From: JAGIBJ01 sp032119595
Lineage (GTDB): Bacteria > Actinomycetota > Thermoleophilia > Solirubrobacterales > Solirubrobacteraceae
Length of the DNA stretch: 64,000 nucleotides
Direction: 5' to 3'
Assembly: GCA_032119595.1 (NCBI GenBank)
Contig: JAUMBQ010000006.1
Span: 930,001 to 994,000, forward strand
Each line of letters begins with the position of its first letter. The first letter of the stretch is position 1. The position numbers were made by a program, and so were the translations under genes. This document shows positions 35,017 through 43,393 of the stretch, piece by piece. Under the pieces are notes generated by a model. The model searched no databases, was not told the DNA's origin, and was given only the letters and a program-made list of their open reading frames with translations.

Positions 35017-35793
35017 TCACGGCGGGCTCGTGTCAGGCACGGACTGGATCATGTCGCCGGATTTGGCGTTCGGGACCACCACGCCGGTCAGCCTGCTGCC
35101 CTGGCAAAGCGCCTTGTATCCGGCGATCTTGAGCGGCTTGGTATCGAAGGCCTTGCCGTTTCCACACGTGACGCGCATCGTGACCGGCGTGTAGCCGAAG
35201 TTCCGTGTGACCGTGTCTCGCTGGATTCCAGCCGAGCCGCCTTTCCAGCTGATCCGCCCGTCGTAGGGCACCTCGAAGGCAACGACGCCGTTCGTCGACG
35301 GGTACGTCTTCTTCGCCCCGAGCTTGGAGACGTACTCCACCACGGTCCCGCCGACAGGAAGCACGATGACGGCGGTCGCCCGCGCTGGCGCGTCGGGCAC
35401 GAGGGACACGGAGATGCCCCTGGCTTCGGCCTCTGCACGAGGCCGGCAGGACCCCTGGTACAAGCCTTCTCCCTCCCCGTCCGGGATCGCGACACATACG
35501 CGCGTGCCCGACGGGAACCTCGACAGGTACGCATAGCCAGTGCCGGCGGGAGTCGAGAACGGGTGCGCCGTCGTGAGGTTGGCGAACCGGCTGCCTTGGA
35601 CCGGCAGCTTGATGCCGGAGGCGTCGACGCTCTCCGCACCCAAGATCTCCAGCCCCGCTTGCGCCGCCGGCACTGTCGGGAGCGACGCCAGGATGCCGAC
35701 CGTGAGGGCGGCGATGCTGGCTATCGCGACCGCGCCGCCCAGCACCAGACGCGGGCGCAGACGCGCGACGAAGGTGCGCACGGGAGAAGGCAT
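35017..35793 (-). CDS. Membrane-anchored or secreted protein of unknown function
   Basis: A 258-residue protein from ATG 35793. One strong hydrophobic segment (LVLGGAVAIASIAALTVGIL) follows a basic N-terminus, then PTVPAAQA, so it is either an anchor or a long signal peptide. The remainder is beta-rich with four Cys (RVCVAI, GSCRPR, VTCGNG, ALCQGS) and the segment VIVLPVGGTVVEYVSKLGAKK, suggesting an Ig-like fold with two disulfides. No family was recognised. An ACCGACCGGT site lies about 100 nt upstream (35890-35899), shared with the next two minus-strand genes. Confidence 0.65.
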   Translation of the reverse strand: MPSPVRTFVARLRPRLVLGGAVAIASIAALTVGILASLPTVPAAQAGLEILGAESVDASGIKLPVQGSRFANLTTAHPFSTPAGTGYAYLSRFPSGTRVCVAIPDGEGEGLYQGSCRPRAEAEARGISVSLVPDAPARATAVIVLPVGGTVVEYVSKLGAKKTYPSTNGVVAFEVPYDGRISWKGGSAGIQRDTVTRNFGYTPVTMRVTCGNGKAFDTKPLKIAGYKALCQGSRLTGVVVPNAKSGDMIQSVPDTSPP

Positions 35794-35888
35794 TGAACGA
35801 CGCACGCGGATCAGGCATCGGCCCCATCCGGCGTATTTGCCGGAAGGACCCACACCTCTTCTTGGACTTTTCTCCAAGAATGTGACCT

Positions 35889-35900
35889 GACCGACCGGTC
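35889..35900. promoter_or_regulatory. ACCGACCGGT-type site A
   Basis: GACCGACCGGTC lies 96-107 nt upstream of ATG 35793. The 10-mer ACCGACCGGT recurs upstream of the next two minus-strand genes. Its form resembles half of the palindrome ACCGACCGGTCGGT, a shape common among TetR-family operators. Confidence 0.45.
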
Positions 35901-36023
35901 TAGGCGCGTTCCCGCTCAGGCGGTGTCGGCCGCGCCGCGACGGGGCTGGGCCCTAGGCCGCGCCGCGCCTGGACCCACGCAGCGCCGCGAAAGCGGGGCC
36001 GGCGGGCGAACCGCGGCGGTCGA

Positions 36024-37229
36024 TCAGCAGACGTTGCGGTAGTCGAGCTTGTGTCCGTCGACTTCGATCCGCAAGCGCGAGAACAGGCCGCTGACGGAGG
36101 ACCGGCGGGCGGCGCTGCGCTGCGCGGTCAGCCTGATCGGCTCAAACGGCACGAACGGCGTCGCCTCCCACTGCGACTTGATCACGGCGGCGTCAGAAGC
36201 ACCTGCGCCCTCCAGCTTGAAGGTCGTGTTGATGATCGAGCCGCGCTTGTAACACGTGGCGGTGGAGTTGATCCGAGCCGTGATCACCGGCTTGACGAAC
36301 CTGCCGCCGATGTAGCTCGCGACCCGGTTGGCCGCGCCCACCGCGTCCTCGGAGTGGTAGGTCTCGTGCGCGAAAATCAGGCCGCCGCGGTACTGGCAGG
36401 ACATGTCGCCACCGTGGCAATACGTCGTCGCGTTCCAGCCCGCCGGGAACGACGGGATCGAGGAGATACTGAACCCGAAGATCGAGATCTTGAAGCCGAA
36501 ATCGCCGTCGCGGGCCGCGCGAATGGACCCGAACTGCGTGGCATCGGCGTCGCCGACGTAGGCGAGGTTGGGCTCGCGAGGCTTCCACGTCGGGTCGCCG
36601 AAGGTGATCGCCATGGCCTTGCCCGGCTCAGGCGCCCAGGTGAGGCTCGCCAGCGCACGCCGCGTGACCTCAGCACCTGCCGAGTAGCCCATGAGCACGA
36701 GCTTGGAGCCCGGGCAGCGCTCGTGGATCAGGTTGAGATCGCGGATGGCTGCGCGCCGACCCTCGTTGATGCTCAGTGCGTAGTCGTAGAAGGCGCTGAC
36801 GGTGAAGGTGACCCCGACGGAGCGGAAGCCCAGTTCCTTCGGGCCGAGCGGGTCAGTACCGCCGATCAGCTTGGTCGTCTTCGGCGCGCGGTTGGTCACG
36901 AGAGACACCGTGCCGGGGGCGTACTTGTCGCGGAACTCCGCATAGATCGGAAGGAGTTCCTCGCCAAGGCCTTCGTAGTACTTGGTCCGGGGCGTCACGC
37001 CATCGGCTTCGAACTGACCCGGTGCGCGCGAAGCGCGCAGCGCGTTGTTCTCGTTCGCGCCACGCGACGCGTACACGATGATCTCCGAGCACAGCACGTC
37101 CGCAGCCGTGAAGACCTGGTCGTTGAACGGGGGATTGTCGGCCGCAGACGACGGAGATGCGCCGGCCAGGCCGACAGCGAGCGTCGTCAAAACGCCAGCG
37201 ATGATCCGGCGGCCCGGGACAGACGCCAT
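36024..37229 (-). CDS. Secreted cutinase-like serine esterase
   Basis: A 401-residue exported hydrolase. A signal peptide ends PSSAA. The serine elbow is GYSAGA (Ser183). The expected cutinase-type Asp lies in CHGGDMSC (Asp275, between Cys271 and Cys278), and the catalytic His is in AHETYHS (His288, keeping the H-x-x-Y spacing). Opposite the elbow, VYASRGANEN fits the oxyanion-side strand. Cutinase-family enzymes hydrolyse ester bonds of polyesters, lipids or triglycerides outside the cell. A C-terminal extension of about 90 residues with two Cys is beyond the catalytic domain and unidentified. It is longer than fungal cutinases but normal for actinobacterial relatives. The substrate is unknown. 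Confidence 0.82.
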   Translation of the reverse strand: MASVPGRRIIAGVLTTLAVGLAGASPSSAADNPPFNDQVFTAADVLCSEIIVYASRGANENNALRASRAPGQFEADGVTPRTKYYEGLGEELLPIYAEFRDKYAPGTVSLVTNRAPKTTKLIGGTDPLGPKELGFRSVGVTFTVSAFYDYALSINEGRRAAIRDLNLIHERCPGSKLVLMGYSAGAEVTRRALASLTWAPEPGKAMAITFGDPTWKPREPNLAYVGDADATQFGSIRAARDGDFGFKISIFGFSISSIPSFPAGWNATTYCHGGDMSCQYRGGLIFAHETYHSEDAVGAANRVASYIGGRFVKPVITARINSTATCYKRGSIINTTFKLEGAGASDAAVIKSQWEATPFVPFEPIRLTAQRSAARRSSVSGLFSRLRIEVDGHKLDYRNVC

Positions 37230-37267
37230 CAGCAGTTCCTTAAGAGTGAGGGGAGCCGGCTAGGGAA

Positions 37268-37283
37268 ACCGGTCGGTCGGTCC
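37268..37283. promoter_or_regulatory. ACCGACCGGT-type site B
   Basis: ACCGGTCGGTCGGTCC lies 39-54 nt upstream of the cutinase-like gene. On the minus strand it contains ACCGACCGACCGGT, i.e. the shared 10-mer plus an extra half-site. Confidence 0.5.
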
Positions 37284-37329
37284 AAGTCTGGCAGATTCGC
37301 GTGTGAGGGGCAACACACGTGAGACTTGG
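37282..37329. repeat. Nested inverted repeat upstream of the cutinase-like gene
   Basis: CCAAGTCT (37282-37289) pairs with AGACTTGG (37322-37329). Inside, CGTGTG (37300-37305) pairs with CACACG (37314-37319). It lies between the upstream gene's stop and site B and may be that gene's terminator. Confidence 0.45.
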
Positions 37330-37346
37330 TAAGTGAACCTACCTTC

Positions 37347-37377
37347 GGTATCTCATCGATACCCCTTTTTCTGGGGG
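37347..37377 (-). terminator. Hairpins after the gene at 37395-38150
   Basis: Plus-strand GGTATC-TCATC-GATACC (37347-37363) is followed by CCCC-TTTTTCT-GGGGG (37362-37377). Read on the minus strand, the second gives a hairpin with an A-rich loop 18 nt after the stop codon. Termination is likely. Confidence 0.5.
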
Positions 37378-37394
37378 CATCGTTCTGGCGCCGA

Positions 37395-38150
37395 TCAGCT
37401 TTTGATCGTGACCTTGCGGCTCGCCCAGAGGAACGTCGAATTGCTCGTGCCTCGCGTGTACCGCGGCCGCGTGTCGTACTGCAGCAACCAGTCGCCATTC
37501 GCCGCCTTGAACGGGAACAGCTTGCGGGGCGAGGTCTTGAGCACACCGCACGGCCCTCGGAGCTGACCGAGGCGAATGGTCTTCACGCCGGGCGGATCGA
37601 CGGGCGTCGTCGTCCCACCGGTCTTCGTCGTCGTGGTGGACGGCTTCGCGGGCATGCGCTGCGCGGCCGGCGAGACGTAGTGCAGATAGATCGACGGCTT
37701 GACCTCCGCGAGACCGAACCCGCTGATCGAGTGACTGACGCTGAGCGTGCGCGGCTCGCCCGTCGTCGGCGCGAACGTGGCCCCGACCGTCGCGATGTTG
37801 AGGAACGCCCGGGCCGACGAGGTTCCGTCGCTCGCTACGACCTCGACCTGCGACTCGGTGAGTCCGAACGCGACCTCGGGAACCATCAGCGTCTGGCGAA
37901 TCGCGCCTGAGTTGTCGGCCGTGGTGCCGGTGAGCTGATCGACACCTCGCGTGAGCGCGACGGCCGCCCGGGGCGTGAACCCGCTGCCCGAGATCGCGGC
38001 CTGCTCGCCGGCGACGTAGCAGCGCTGGTCGAGGCCAAGCGTCGCGGCGGAAGCCGACGGGGCACCGGCCACGAGACCAGCAACCAGGATCCCGGCGACG
38101 AGCGCAACCGGCCGCGCGCTGCGGCGTGAATGAGACGAGGTACAGACCAC
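37395..38150 (-). CDS. Secreted Ig-like beta protein of unknown function
   Basis: A 251-residue exported protein. The GTG at 38150 has CGGAG a few nt upstream and begins a signal peptide (SARPVALVAGILVAGLVAGA, ending ASA). The mature part starts LDQRCYVAGEQAAISGSGFTP, an Ig-like opening often seen in secreted proteins. A Thr-rich linker (TTTTKTGGTTTP) leads to a C-terminal module containing GPCGVLKTSPRKLFPF and WLLQYDTRPRYTRGTS. This last block looks like a conserved domain, but I cannot name it. An ACCGACCGGT site overlaps its promoter region. Confidence 0.7.
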   Translation of the reverse strand: MVCTSSHSRRSARPVALVAGILVAGLVAGAPSASAATLGLDQRCYVAGEQAAISGSGFTPRAAVALTRGVDQLTGTTADNSGAIRQTLMVPEVAFGLTESQVEVVASDGTSSARAFLNIATVGATFAPTTGEPRTLSVSHSISGFGLAEVKPSIYLHYVSPAAQRMPAKPSTTTTKTGGTTTPVDPPGVKTIRLGQLRGPCGVLKTSPRKLFPFKAANGDWLLQYDTRPRYTRGTSNSTFLWASRKVTIKS

Positions 38151-38163
38151 CGCTCCGGACCGT

Positions 38164-38194
38164 ACCGACCGGTGTGGACGGACCAGTCGGTCGG
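38164..38194. promoter_or_regulatory. ACCGACCGGT-type site C in a divergent promoter region
   Basis: ACCGACCGGT (38164-38173) is followed by a GACCAGTCGGTCGG half-site (38181-38194). It lies 14 nt before the minus-strand start at 38150 and about 80-110 nt before the plus-strand GYD gene, so it could control both. Confidence 0.5.
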
Positions 38195-38271
38195 CGCCCT
38201 GCGGCCAACGGGTCGCCGATCGAGTACAACGACATTCAGGCCTGCTCCCAATTTCAGAGGACCTACCCGCC

Positions 38272-38553
38272 ATGGCGACCTACCTCATGCTCTGCAAGCT
38301 CACCCCGCAGGGCACCGCGACCATCAAGAACAACCCGGAACGGGTGCTCGAGGTCAACCGCGAGATCGAGAGTCTCGGCGCCAAGGTCACGGCCCAGTGG
38401 GCGACGCTCGGCGAGTTCGACTTCGTCAGCGTCGTCGAAGCGCCCGACGCGCAGACCATCGCGCGCGTCTCACTCGAACTCGGCTCCCGTGGAACGACGA
38501 CCTACCAGACGCTCGCCGCGATCCCGGTCGAAGACTTCGTCGCCTCGCTGTAG
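38272..38553 (+). CDS. GYD-domain protein
   Basis: A 93-residue cytoplasmic protein. TYLMLCKLTPQGTATIKNNPERV, then WATLGEFDFVSVVEAPDAQTI and the short C-terminal helix, match the GYD family (ferredoxin-like alpha/beta barrel fold). Here the GYD tripeptide reads GEFD. The function of the family is unknown. AGAGGA lies about 12 nt before ATG 38272. It sits between a divergent secreted-protein gene and purD, and a hairpin separates it from purD. Confidence 0.85.
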   Translation: MATYLMLCKLTPQGTATIKNNPERVLEVNREIESLGAKVTAQWATLGEFDFVSVVEAPDAQTIARVSLELGSRGTTTYQTLAAIPVEDFVASL

Positions 38554-38564
38554 GCAGCACGACC

Positions 38565-38591
38565 AAGGGCCGGTGCGTCGCATCGGCCCTT
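38565..38591 (+). terminator. Hairpin between the GYD gene and purD
   Basis: AAGGGCCG (38565-38572) pairs perfectly with CGGCCCTT (38584-38591) 12 nt after the GYD stop. It is followed by CGCGCG rather than a T-run. Confidence 0.55.
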
Positions 38592-38632
38592 CGCGCGCCC
38601 GCCGGGGCCTCAGGCCTGGTTGACTACCCCTG

Positions 38633-39904
38633 GTGAAGATCCTGGTCGTCGGTTCCGGTGGACGCGAACACGCGATCGTCCACGCCCTTGCGCGCTCGCC
38701 GCAGCGCCCCGAGTTGTTGTGCGCGCCCGGCAATCCTGGGATCCGCTCGATCGCCCGCCAGGTCGCGGAGTCCATGGACGTCGAGGAGATCGTCGCCGTG
38801 GCCAAGGCCGAGGGCGTCGACCTCGTGGTGGTCGGTCCCGAGGCACCGCTCGTGGCCGGCCTGGTCGATGCACTCGCCGCTGCCGGGATTGCCGCGTTCG
38901 GCCCGTCGGCCGCCGCCGCCCGGCTCGAGGGCTCCAAGACGTTCGCGAAGGAGATCATGCTCGCCGCAGGCGTTCCGACCGCGGGCCACGCCGTCGTGAC
39001 GAGCGTTGATGAGGGTCTCGCGGCGGTCACGAGTTACCCCACGGTGGTCAAGTTCGATGGCCTCGCTGCCGGCAAGGGCGTCGTGATCGCGACGACGCAG
39101 GACGAAGCGCGCGCGGCGCTCGTGGACATGCTCGAGAAGCAGGTCTTCGGCCCAGGCGAGGTCTTCGTCGAAGACTTCCTCGACGGCGACGAGGTCAGCC
39201 TCCTGGCCCTCTGCGACGGCGAACGCGCCCTCGCGCTGGCGCCAGCCCGCGACTTCAAGCGCGCACTCGACGGCGACGAAGGCCCGAACACGGGTGGGAT
39301 GGGCGCGTTCTCGCCCGTGCCCGGGGTTGACCCCGCCACGCTCACCGAGCTCTCCGCGATCGTTCACCAGCCGATCGTCGATGAGCTCGCGCGCCGCGGC
39401 ACCCCGTTCCACGGCGTCCTCTACGCCGGCCTGATGCTCACCTCGGCCGGGCCGAAGGTGCTGGAGTACAACACGCGCTTCGGCGACCCCGAGACGCAGG
39501 TCGTGCTGCCGCGCCTGGAGAGCGACCTCGCCGCGCTCATGGAGCGCGCAAGTCGCCCGGGCGGCCTGGCCGGAGCCACCCTCGATGTCGACCCGCGCGC
39601 CGCCGTCACGGTGGTGCTCGCCAGTCGCGGATACCCGGCGTCGGCTTCGAAGGGCGACGCCATCACCGGCACGGACGCGGCCGACGCCCTGCCCGACACG
39701 ATCGTGTTCCACGCCGGCACCGCTGGCGGCGAAGGCGATGAGCCCCTGTCGACGGCCGGCGGCCGCGTGCTGGCCGTCACGGCGCTGGGGAATACCCTTT
39801 CCGCGGCGCGCGATGCTGCGTACACTGGCGCTAGCGCGATTGCGTTCGACGGCCGGCAGCTCCGCAGCGACATCGCCGCGGCTGCTACTCAGCAGGCAGG
39901 TTGA
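38633..39904 (+). CDS. purD: Phosphoribosylamine-glycine ligase (GAR synthetase)
   Basis: A 423-residue ATP-grasp enzyme that joins glycine to phosphoribosylamine, the second step of purine synthesis. KILVVGSGGREHAI is the conserved N-terminus, so the GTG at 38633 is the start. VVGPEAPLVAGLVD, the ATP-grasp loop VVKFDGLAAGKGVVIA, then NTGGMGAFSPVP and YNTRFGDPETQVVLPRL are all diagnostic. The length matches bacterial PurD. It is the first of the purine genes in the window and is followed after 118 bp by purE. Confidence 0.97.
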   Translation: MKILVVGSGGREHAIVHALARSPQRPELLCAPGNPGIRSIARQVAESMDVEEIVAVAKAEGVDLVVVGPEAPLVAGLVDALAAAGIAAFGPSAAAARLEGSKTFAKEIMLAAGVPTAGHAVVTSVDEGLAAVTSYPTVVKFDGLAAGKGVVIATTQDEARAALVDMLEKQVFGPGEVFVEDFLDGDEVSLLALCDGERALALAPARDFKRALDGDEGPNTGGMGAFSPVPGVDPATLTELSAIVHQPIVDELARRGTPFHGVLYAGLMLTSAGPKVLEYNTRFGDPETQVVLPRLESDLAALMERASRPGGLAGATLDVDPRAAVTVVLASRGYPASASKGDAITGTDAADALPDTIVFHAGTAGGEGDEPLSTAGGRVLAVTALGNTLSAARDAAYTGASAIAFDGRQLRSDIAAAATQQAG

Positions 39905-40022
39905 CCCACTCCGGCGCCGCTGGCGCGAGCGATCTGCTCGCCGCTGGGGCACCTCGCGCCAGGCGCCCGTGCGCGCCACGCCCGCCCCAGACCCTCCTCC
40001 GACCGATCGAGTCCCCCACGCC

Positions 40023-40493
40023 ATGATGTCGACCGACCCCATCACGCCCACCGAGACCCAGACCGCCGTCCAGGCCCATGAGGCCGAGATCGGCCCGCTC
40101 GTCGGCATCATCGTGGGGTCCAAGTCCGACCTCGAAGCGATGGCGGCGGCCGAGACGATTCTTCGTGATGCCGGTGTGCCGGTCGAGACCAGCGTGATGT
40201 CGGCGCACCGTGATCCGGAGATCGTGGCCGAGTACTGCAAGGGCGCGCGCTCGCGCGGCCTGCGCGTGATCATCGCTGGTGCCGGCCTCGCGGCCGCCCT
40301 GCCGGGCGTCGCCGCCGCCCACACCGACCTTCCCGTGATCGGCGTTCCGCTCACGAGCCGCCTCACCGTCGCCGGTGGCCTCGACGCCCTCCTGTCGATC
40401 GCGCAGATGCCGCCGGGCGTGCCGGTCGCCACCGTCGGCGTCGACAACTCCAAGAACGCGGCGCACCTCGCGCTGCGGATCCTCTCGATCTAA
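40023..40493 (+). CDS. purE: N5-carboxyaminoimidazole ribonucleotide mutase (PurE)
   Basis: A 156-residue PurE. VGIIVGSKSDLEAM, the active-site SAHRDPE and IIAGAGLAAALPGV are the class I signature, for the enzyme that moves the carboxyl group of N5-CAIR to give CAIR. This implies a PurK elsewhere, since none is in the window. Two adjacent ATGs (40023, 40026) can serve as start and neither has a Shine-Dalgarno. The first 25 residues are a Thr/Glu-rich extension. A hairpin follows the gene. Confidence 0.95.
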   Translation: MMSTDPITPTETQTAVQAHEAEIGPLVGIIVGSKSDLEAMAAAETILRDAGVPVETSVMSAHRDPEIVAEYCKGARSRGLRVIIAGAGLAAALPGVAAAHTDLPVIGVPLTSRLTVAGGLDALLSIAQMPPGVPVATVGVDNSKNAAHLALRILSI

Positions 40494-40518
40494 GAGGACG
40501 CCAGGCCCGCCAGCCGCC

Positions 40519-40539
40519 AGGTGGCGCCTCGCGCCGCCT
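40519..40539 (+). terminator. Hairpin after purE
   Basis: AGG-T-GGCGC / GCGCC-G-CCT forms a stem of eight pairs plus one G-T pair across a 3-nt loop, 25 nt after the stop. The rest of this 174-bp gap up to 40667 shows only the Shine-Dalgarno of the next gene. Confidence 0.45.
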
Positions 40540-40667
40540 CCAATGACGCACCAACGGGGGCGGCGGCCGGCGTTCTTTGCCAAACGCTCAGGGTTCTCTC
40601 GGGCTTGGCTCAGGCGCGGCGCCGATGGTGCGGTGGAACGACCACCACCAAAGGAGGCTGGCCTCTG

Positions 40668-41186
40668 ATGACCATCCGCACCCTCGCAGCGACCGTCGGA
40701 ACTGCTGCCCTGCTCACCGGCGCCGCGGGAACCCCCGCGTTCGCGCAGACCACCACGGACTACCCGTCCGACACGTCGACCACCACGACCAAGAAGAAGG
40801 GCAAGGGCCATGGCCGCCTCACGACGGCGCAGCTCACGGCCGTCGCCAAGGCGCTCGGCGTCACGCTCGACGAGCTGAAGGCGGCCCAGGCGAAGGTCAA
40901 GACGACCGTCGCCGGCACGTCAGCCCGCGAGACGAAGGCCGAACAGGACGCGCTCCTGGCCAAGGAACTCGGCAAGACGACCGCCGAGGTCCAGGCGGCC
41001 TTCGCGTCGGTCGCGGCGACGCGTCCCGCTCGAGGCTCGGGCGACGAAGACCGTCGCGGCGGGCACGGCGGCCGAGGCGAGTGCGACCGCTCGGGGTCAG
41101 GCGACACGGGCTCGTATCCGAGCGACTCGGGCTCCTACCCGAGCGACACGTCGGGCAGTTACCCGTCGGACGGCACGGCGACCTAG
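40668..41186 (+). CDS. Small secreted protein with SYPSD repeats
   Basis: A 172-residue exported protein. A strong AAAGGAGG Shine-Dalgarno about 10 nt before ATG 40668 fixes the start. The signal peptide ends TPAFA, after which QTTTDYPSDTSTTTTKKKGKG is disordered. The middle (about 45-110) forms helices: LTTAQLTAVAKALGVTLDEL and DALLAKELGKTTAEVQAAFA look like two copies of one helical unit. The end is Gly/Arg/Ser-rich with repeated SYPSD units. Proteins of this kind are common and unstudied in related genera. It starts an apparent pair with the glycoside-hydrolase-like gene 13 nt downstream. Confidence 0.8.
   Translation: MTIRTLAATVGTAALLTGAAGTPAFAQTTTDYPSDTSTTTTKKKGKGHGRLTTAQLTAVAKALGVTLDELKAAQAKVKTTVAGTSARETKAEQDALLAKELGKTTAEVQAAFASVAATRPARGSGDEDRRGGHGGRGECDRSGSGDTGSYPSDSGSYPSDTSGSYPSDGTAT
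41107..41178 (+). repeat. SYPSD coding repeat
   Basis: Four short copies of a tcgtatccgagcgac-like unit encode (G)SYPSD at the C-terminus of the small secreted protein. Confidence 0.7.
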
Positions 41187-41199
41187 CTGCGGCGCGGCC

Positions 41200-42507
41200 G
41201 TGTCACTCCTCCCCCGCCGGCTGCTGCTGCTCGTCGGCGCTGCGCTCAGCTTGAGCGCGGCGCCGGCATGGGCGCCGGTCACGGCCAGCGCTGCGACGCA
41301 AATCGGCCTCTCTGATCAGCAGCCGGCGACGTGGTCCGACGCGCGCCTGCACGCCCTCGGGCTGCGATTCGCGCGCCTGATCGTGCCGTGGGATGCCGCG
41401 ACGTCGCCGACCGAGTCCGCACGTGTGCAGGCCTGGCTGGCCGCCACCGCCGCGGCCGGCATGGCCCCGCACGTCGCGTTCGAGCACCTGCGCACCGACG
41501 CCTGCCCTGGCTGGCCGTGCACGGCCCCGACCCGCCAGCAGTACCGCGCGGCCGTCGATGCCTTCCGCGCCCGCTGGCCGCAGGTCACCACGTTCACCAC
41601 GTGGAACGAGGCCAACCACTCCAGCCAGCCGGTCGCCGACGACCCCGCGATCGTGGCCGGCTATTGGTCCGAACTCACCGGCGCCTGCCCGAGCTGCACC
41701 GTGGTGGCCGGTGACGTGCTCGACTCCGGGGGCTACGTCGACTGGCTGCGCCGTTTCGCTGCCGCCGCGCCGCGTACCCCGCAGCTCTGGGGACTCCACA
41801 ACTACGGCGACGTGACGTACGGCCGCACCACCGGCACTGACGCGGTGCTCGCCGCCGTGCCAGGAACGCTGTGGATCGAGGAGACCGGCGGCATCGTGAC
41901 GCTCCGCAACAGCGCCGGGCGCGTGACGCTCTCCACGAGCGAAGCGCGCGCCGAGGCGAGCGTTGACCGCGCGTTTCAGATCGTCGCGGCCCGCCCGCGC
42001 ATCACCCGGATGTACCTCTATCACTGGAAAGCGAACTCGCTCCTGGACCGGTTCGACGCGGGTCTCCTGCGACCGGACGGCACGAGCCGAGCCAGCTACG
42101 CCGCCGTCGCCCGCAACCTGGCGGTGCTGGCGAGCGCCACGCCGACCGGCGTGATGGCCGCGACCGCGCCGACGCTCACGGCTCGATGGTCGAAGGGCAA
42201 ACCGGGTCAACTTCTCGTGCGCGTGACGTGCCCAGCCCAGGCCGCTGATGCTCGGTGCAGAGGCAAAGTCGTCCTGCGCGTGCGGACCAAAGCGAAACGC
42301 ACGAACCGGTCGTACGCCACCGCCACCCTCGCGACGCGCACCTACGCGACGACCGCCTCCAGACGCACCGTCACGATCCGCGTGACCGTGCGCCGATCCG
42401 TCCGCGCACGGATTCGCCGAGCGACGGTTCGGCGGCTCGCCCTGCGAGTGACACCCACCTCGCCCGCGAACACCGCCTTCACGAAGACCCTCGCCATCGC
42501 CAAATAG
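41200..42507 (+). CDS. Secreted glycoside-hydrolase-like TIM-barrel protein
   Basis: A 435-residue exported protein starting with GTG 41200. After a signal peptide ending TASAAT, residues about 35-310 fit a clan-A glycoside hydrolase barrel. TTFTTWNEANH (Glu137 after Asn) matches the acid/base strand. GTLWIEETGG (Glu227 or Glu228) fits the nucleophile strand, and LWGLHNYGDV lies between. Clan-A families include GH5 and GH39; I cannot choose one. The C-terminal about 110 residues are a very basic Ig-like module (RVRTKAKRTNRSY, RRTVTIRVTVRRSVRARIRR). Retaining glycosidase activity on an unknown polysaccharide is likely. It is close behind the SYPSD-repeat gene. Confidence 0.75.
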   Translation: MSLLPRRLLLLVGAALSLSAAPAWAPVTASAATQIGLSDQQPATWSDARLHALGLRFARLIVPWDAATSPTESARVQAWLAATAAAGMAPHVAFEHLRTDACPGWPCTAPTRQQYRAAVDAFRARWPQVTTFTTWNEANHSSQPVADDPAIVAGYWSELTGACPSCTVVAGDVLDSGGYVDWLRRFAAAAPRTPQLWGLHNYGDVTYGRTTGTDAVLAAVPGTLWIEETGGIVTLRNSAGRVTLSTSEARAEASVDRAFQIVAARPRITRMYLYHWKANSLLDRFDAGLLRPDGTSRASYAAVARNLAVLASATPTGVMAATAPTLTARWSKGKPGQLLVRVTCPAQAADARCRGKVVLRVRTKAKRTNRSYATATLATRTYATTASRRTVTIRVTVRRSVRARIRRATVRRLALRVTPTSPANTAFTKTLAIAK

Positions 42508-42730
42508 CCCCCGGGTGCTGCGTTGCGGAACGCGAGCGGCACCGTCGCCAGGAGTGCCAGCACGACGCGGGCCGCCAGCGGCGAATCCGACGGCAATGCG
42601 ACCGCTTCGCTGAGGCCCCACGCCACGAGACCGGCCGAGAGGAGCGTCTCTGAGGTTGTCAGCCGCAACCGCACGCCGCCCATCTCGCTCAGGATCGCAC
42701 CCCAGAGGGCGCGCCGGCCAGCCGCACGCG

Positions 42731-42757
42731 GTGTGGCCACACACACCGGTTGGTGTG
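42731..42757. promoter_or_regulatory. Overlapping palindromes before the Nudix gene
   Basis: GTGTGGCCACAC (42731-42742) is a perfect 12-bp palindrome, and CACACC-GGTT-GGTGTG (42742-42757) directly follows, 24-50 nt before ATG 42781. It is a candidate operator. Nothing else is seen in the 273-bp gap after the glycoside hydrolase. Confidence 0.45.
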
Positions 42758-42780
42758 GCGCCCCTGCGATGATCGGCGCG

Positions 42781-43362
42781 ATGCCCGAGGAACCACCGAT
42801 CAAGACCACGTCGAGCCGCGTCGTGTTCCAGAGCCGCTGGACCACGCTGCGCGAAGACGTGATCGAGCGGCCCGGCGGGCTGGTCGGCAGCTACGCCGTG
42901 ATCGAAAAGCGGCGCGCCGCGCTCGTGATCCCGTGGGACGGCGAATGGCTGCACCTCGTGCGGCAGTGGCGCTACCCGACGGCCTCGTGGTCGATCGAGT
43001 TCCCCCAGGGCACGATCAGCGGTCCCGCTGGCTCGTCCGCGCAGCCCGAGCACGACGAGGACCCCGAGCACGTCGCCCGCACGGAACTCCGCGAGGAACT
43101 CGGCTTCTCAGCCGGCAAGCTGCAGCACCTCGGCGCCGTCGCCTTCGCGCCAGGGATCTCGAGCCAGTTCTGCGACGTGTGGCTCGCGACCGACCTGGAG
43201 GACGGCGACACCGACCTTGAGCCGGAGGAGCAGGGCCTCATCACGCCCTGGCCCGTGACGCCCGAAGAGTTCGACGCGCACATGGCCGACGGCGACATCA
43301 CCGACGCCGCGACCCTCGCGGCGTGGGCGATGCTCATGCGCCGAGGCGCCCTGCCGCTGTAG
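42781..43362 (+). CDS. Nudix hydrolase, ADP-ribose pyrophosphatase-like
   Basis: A 193-residue Nudix protein. EKRRAALVIPWDGEWLHLVRQWRYP and SIEFPQGTI match the N-terminal half of ADP-ribose/nucleoside diphosphate-sugar hydrolases. The Nudix helix is TELREELGF: the metal-binding glutamates of the REUXEEXGU motif are kept, but the first Arg is Thr. A Ser/Gln/Pro-rich insertion with DEDPEHVA precedes it. The ATG at 42781 gives the usual length. The probable role is cleavage of ADP-ribose or a related dinucleotide, but the altered box leaves specificity open. Confidence 0.85.
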   Translation: MPEEPPIKTTSSRVVFQSRWTTLREDVIERPGGLVGSYAVIEKRRAALVIPWDGEWLHLVRQWRYPTASWSIEFPQGTISGPAGSSAQPEHDEDPEHVARTELREELGFSAGKLQHLGAVAFAPGISSQFCDVWLATDLEDGDTDLEPEEQGLITPWPVTPEEFDAHMADGDITDAATLAAWAMLMRRGALPL

Positions 43363-43393
43363 GGGCGGCGAAGTCCCGAGGTGTGCCGGCGCC

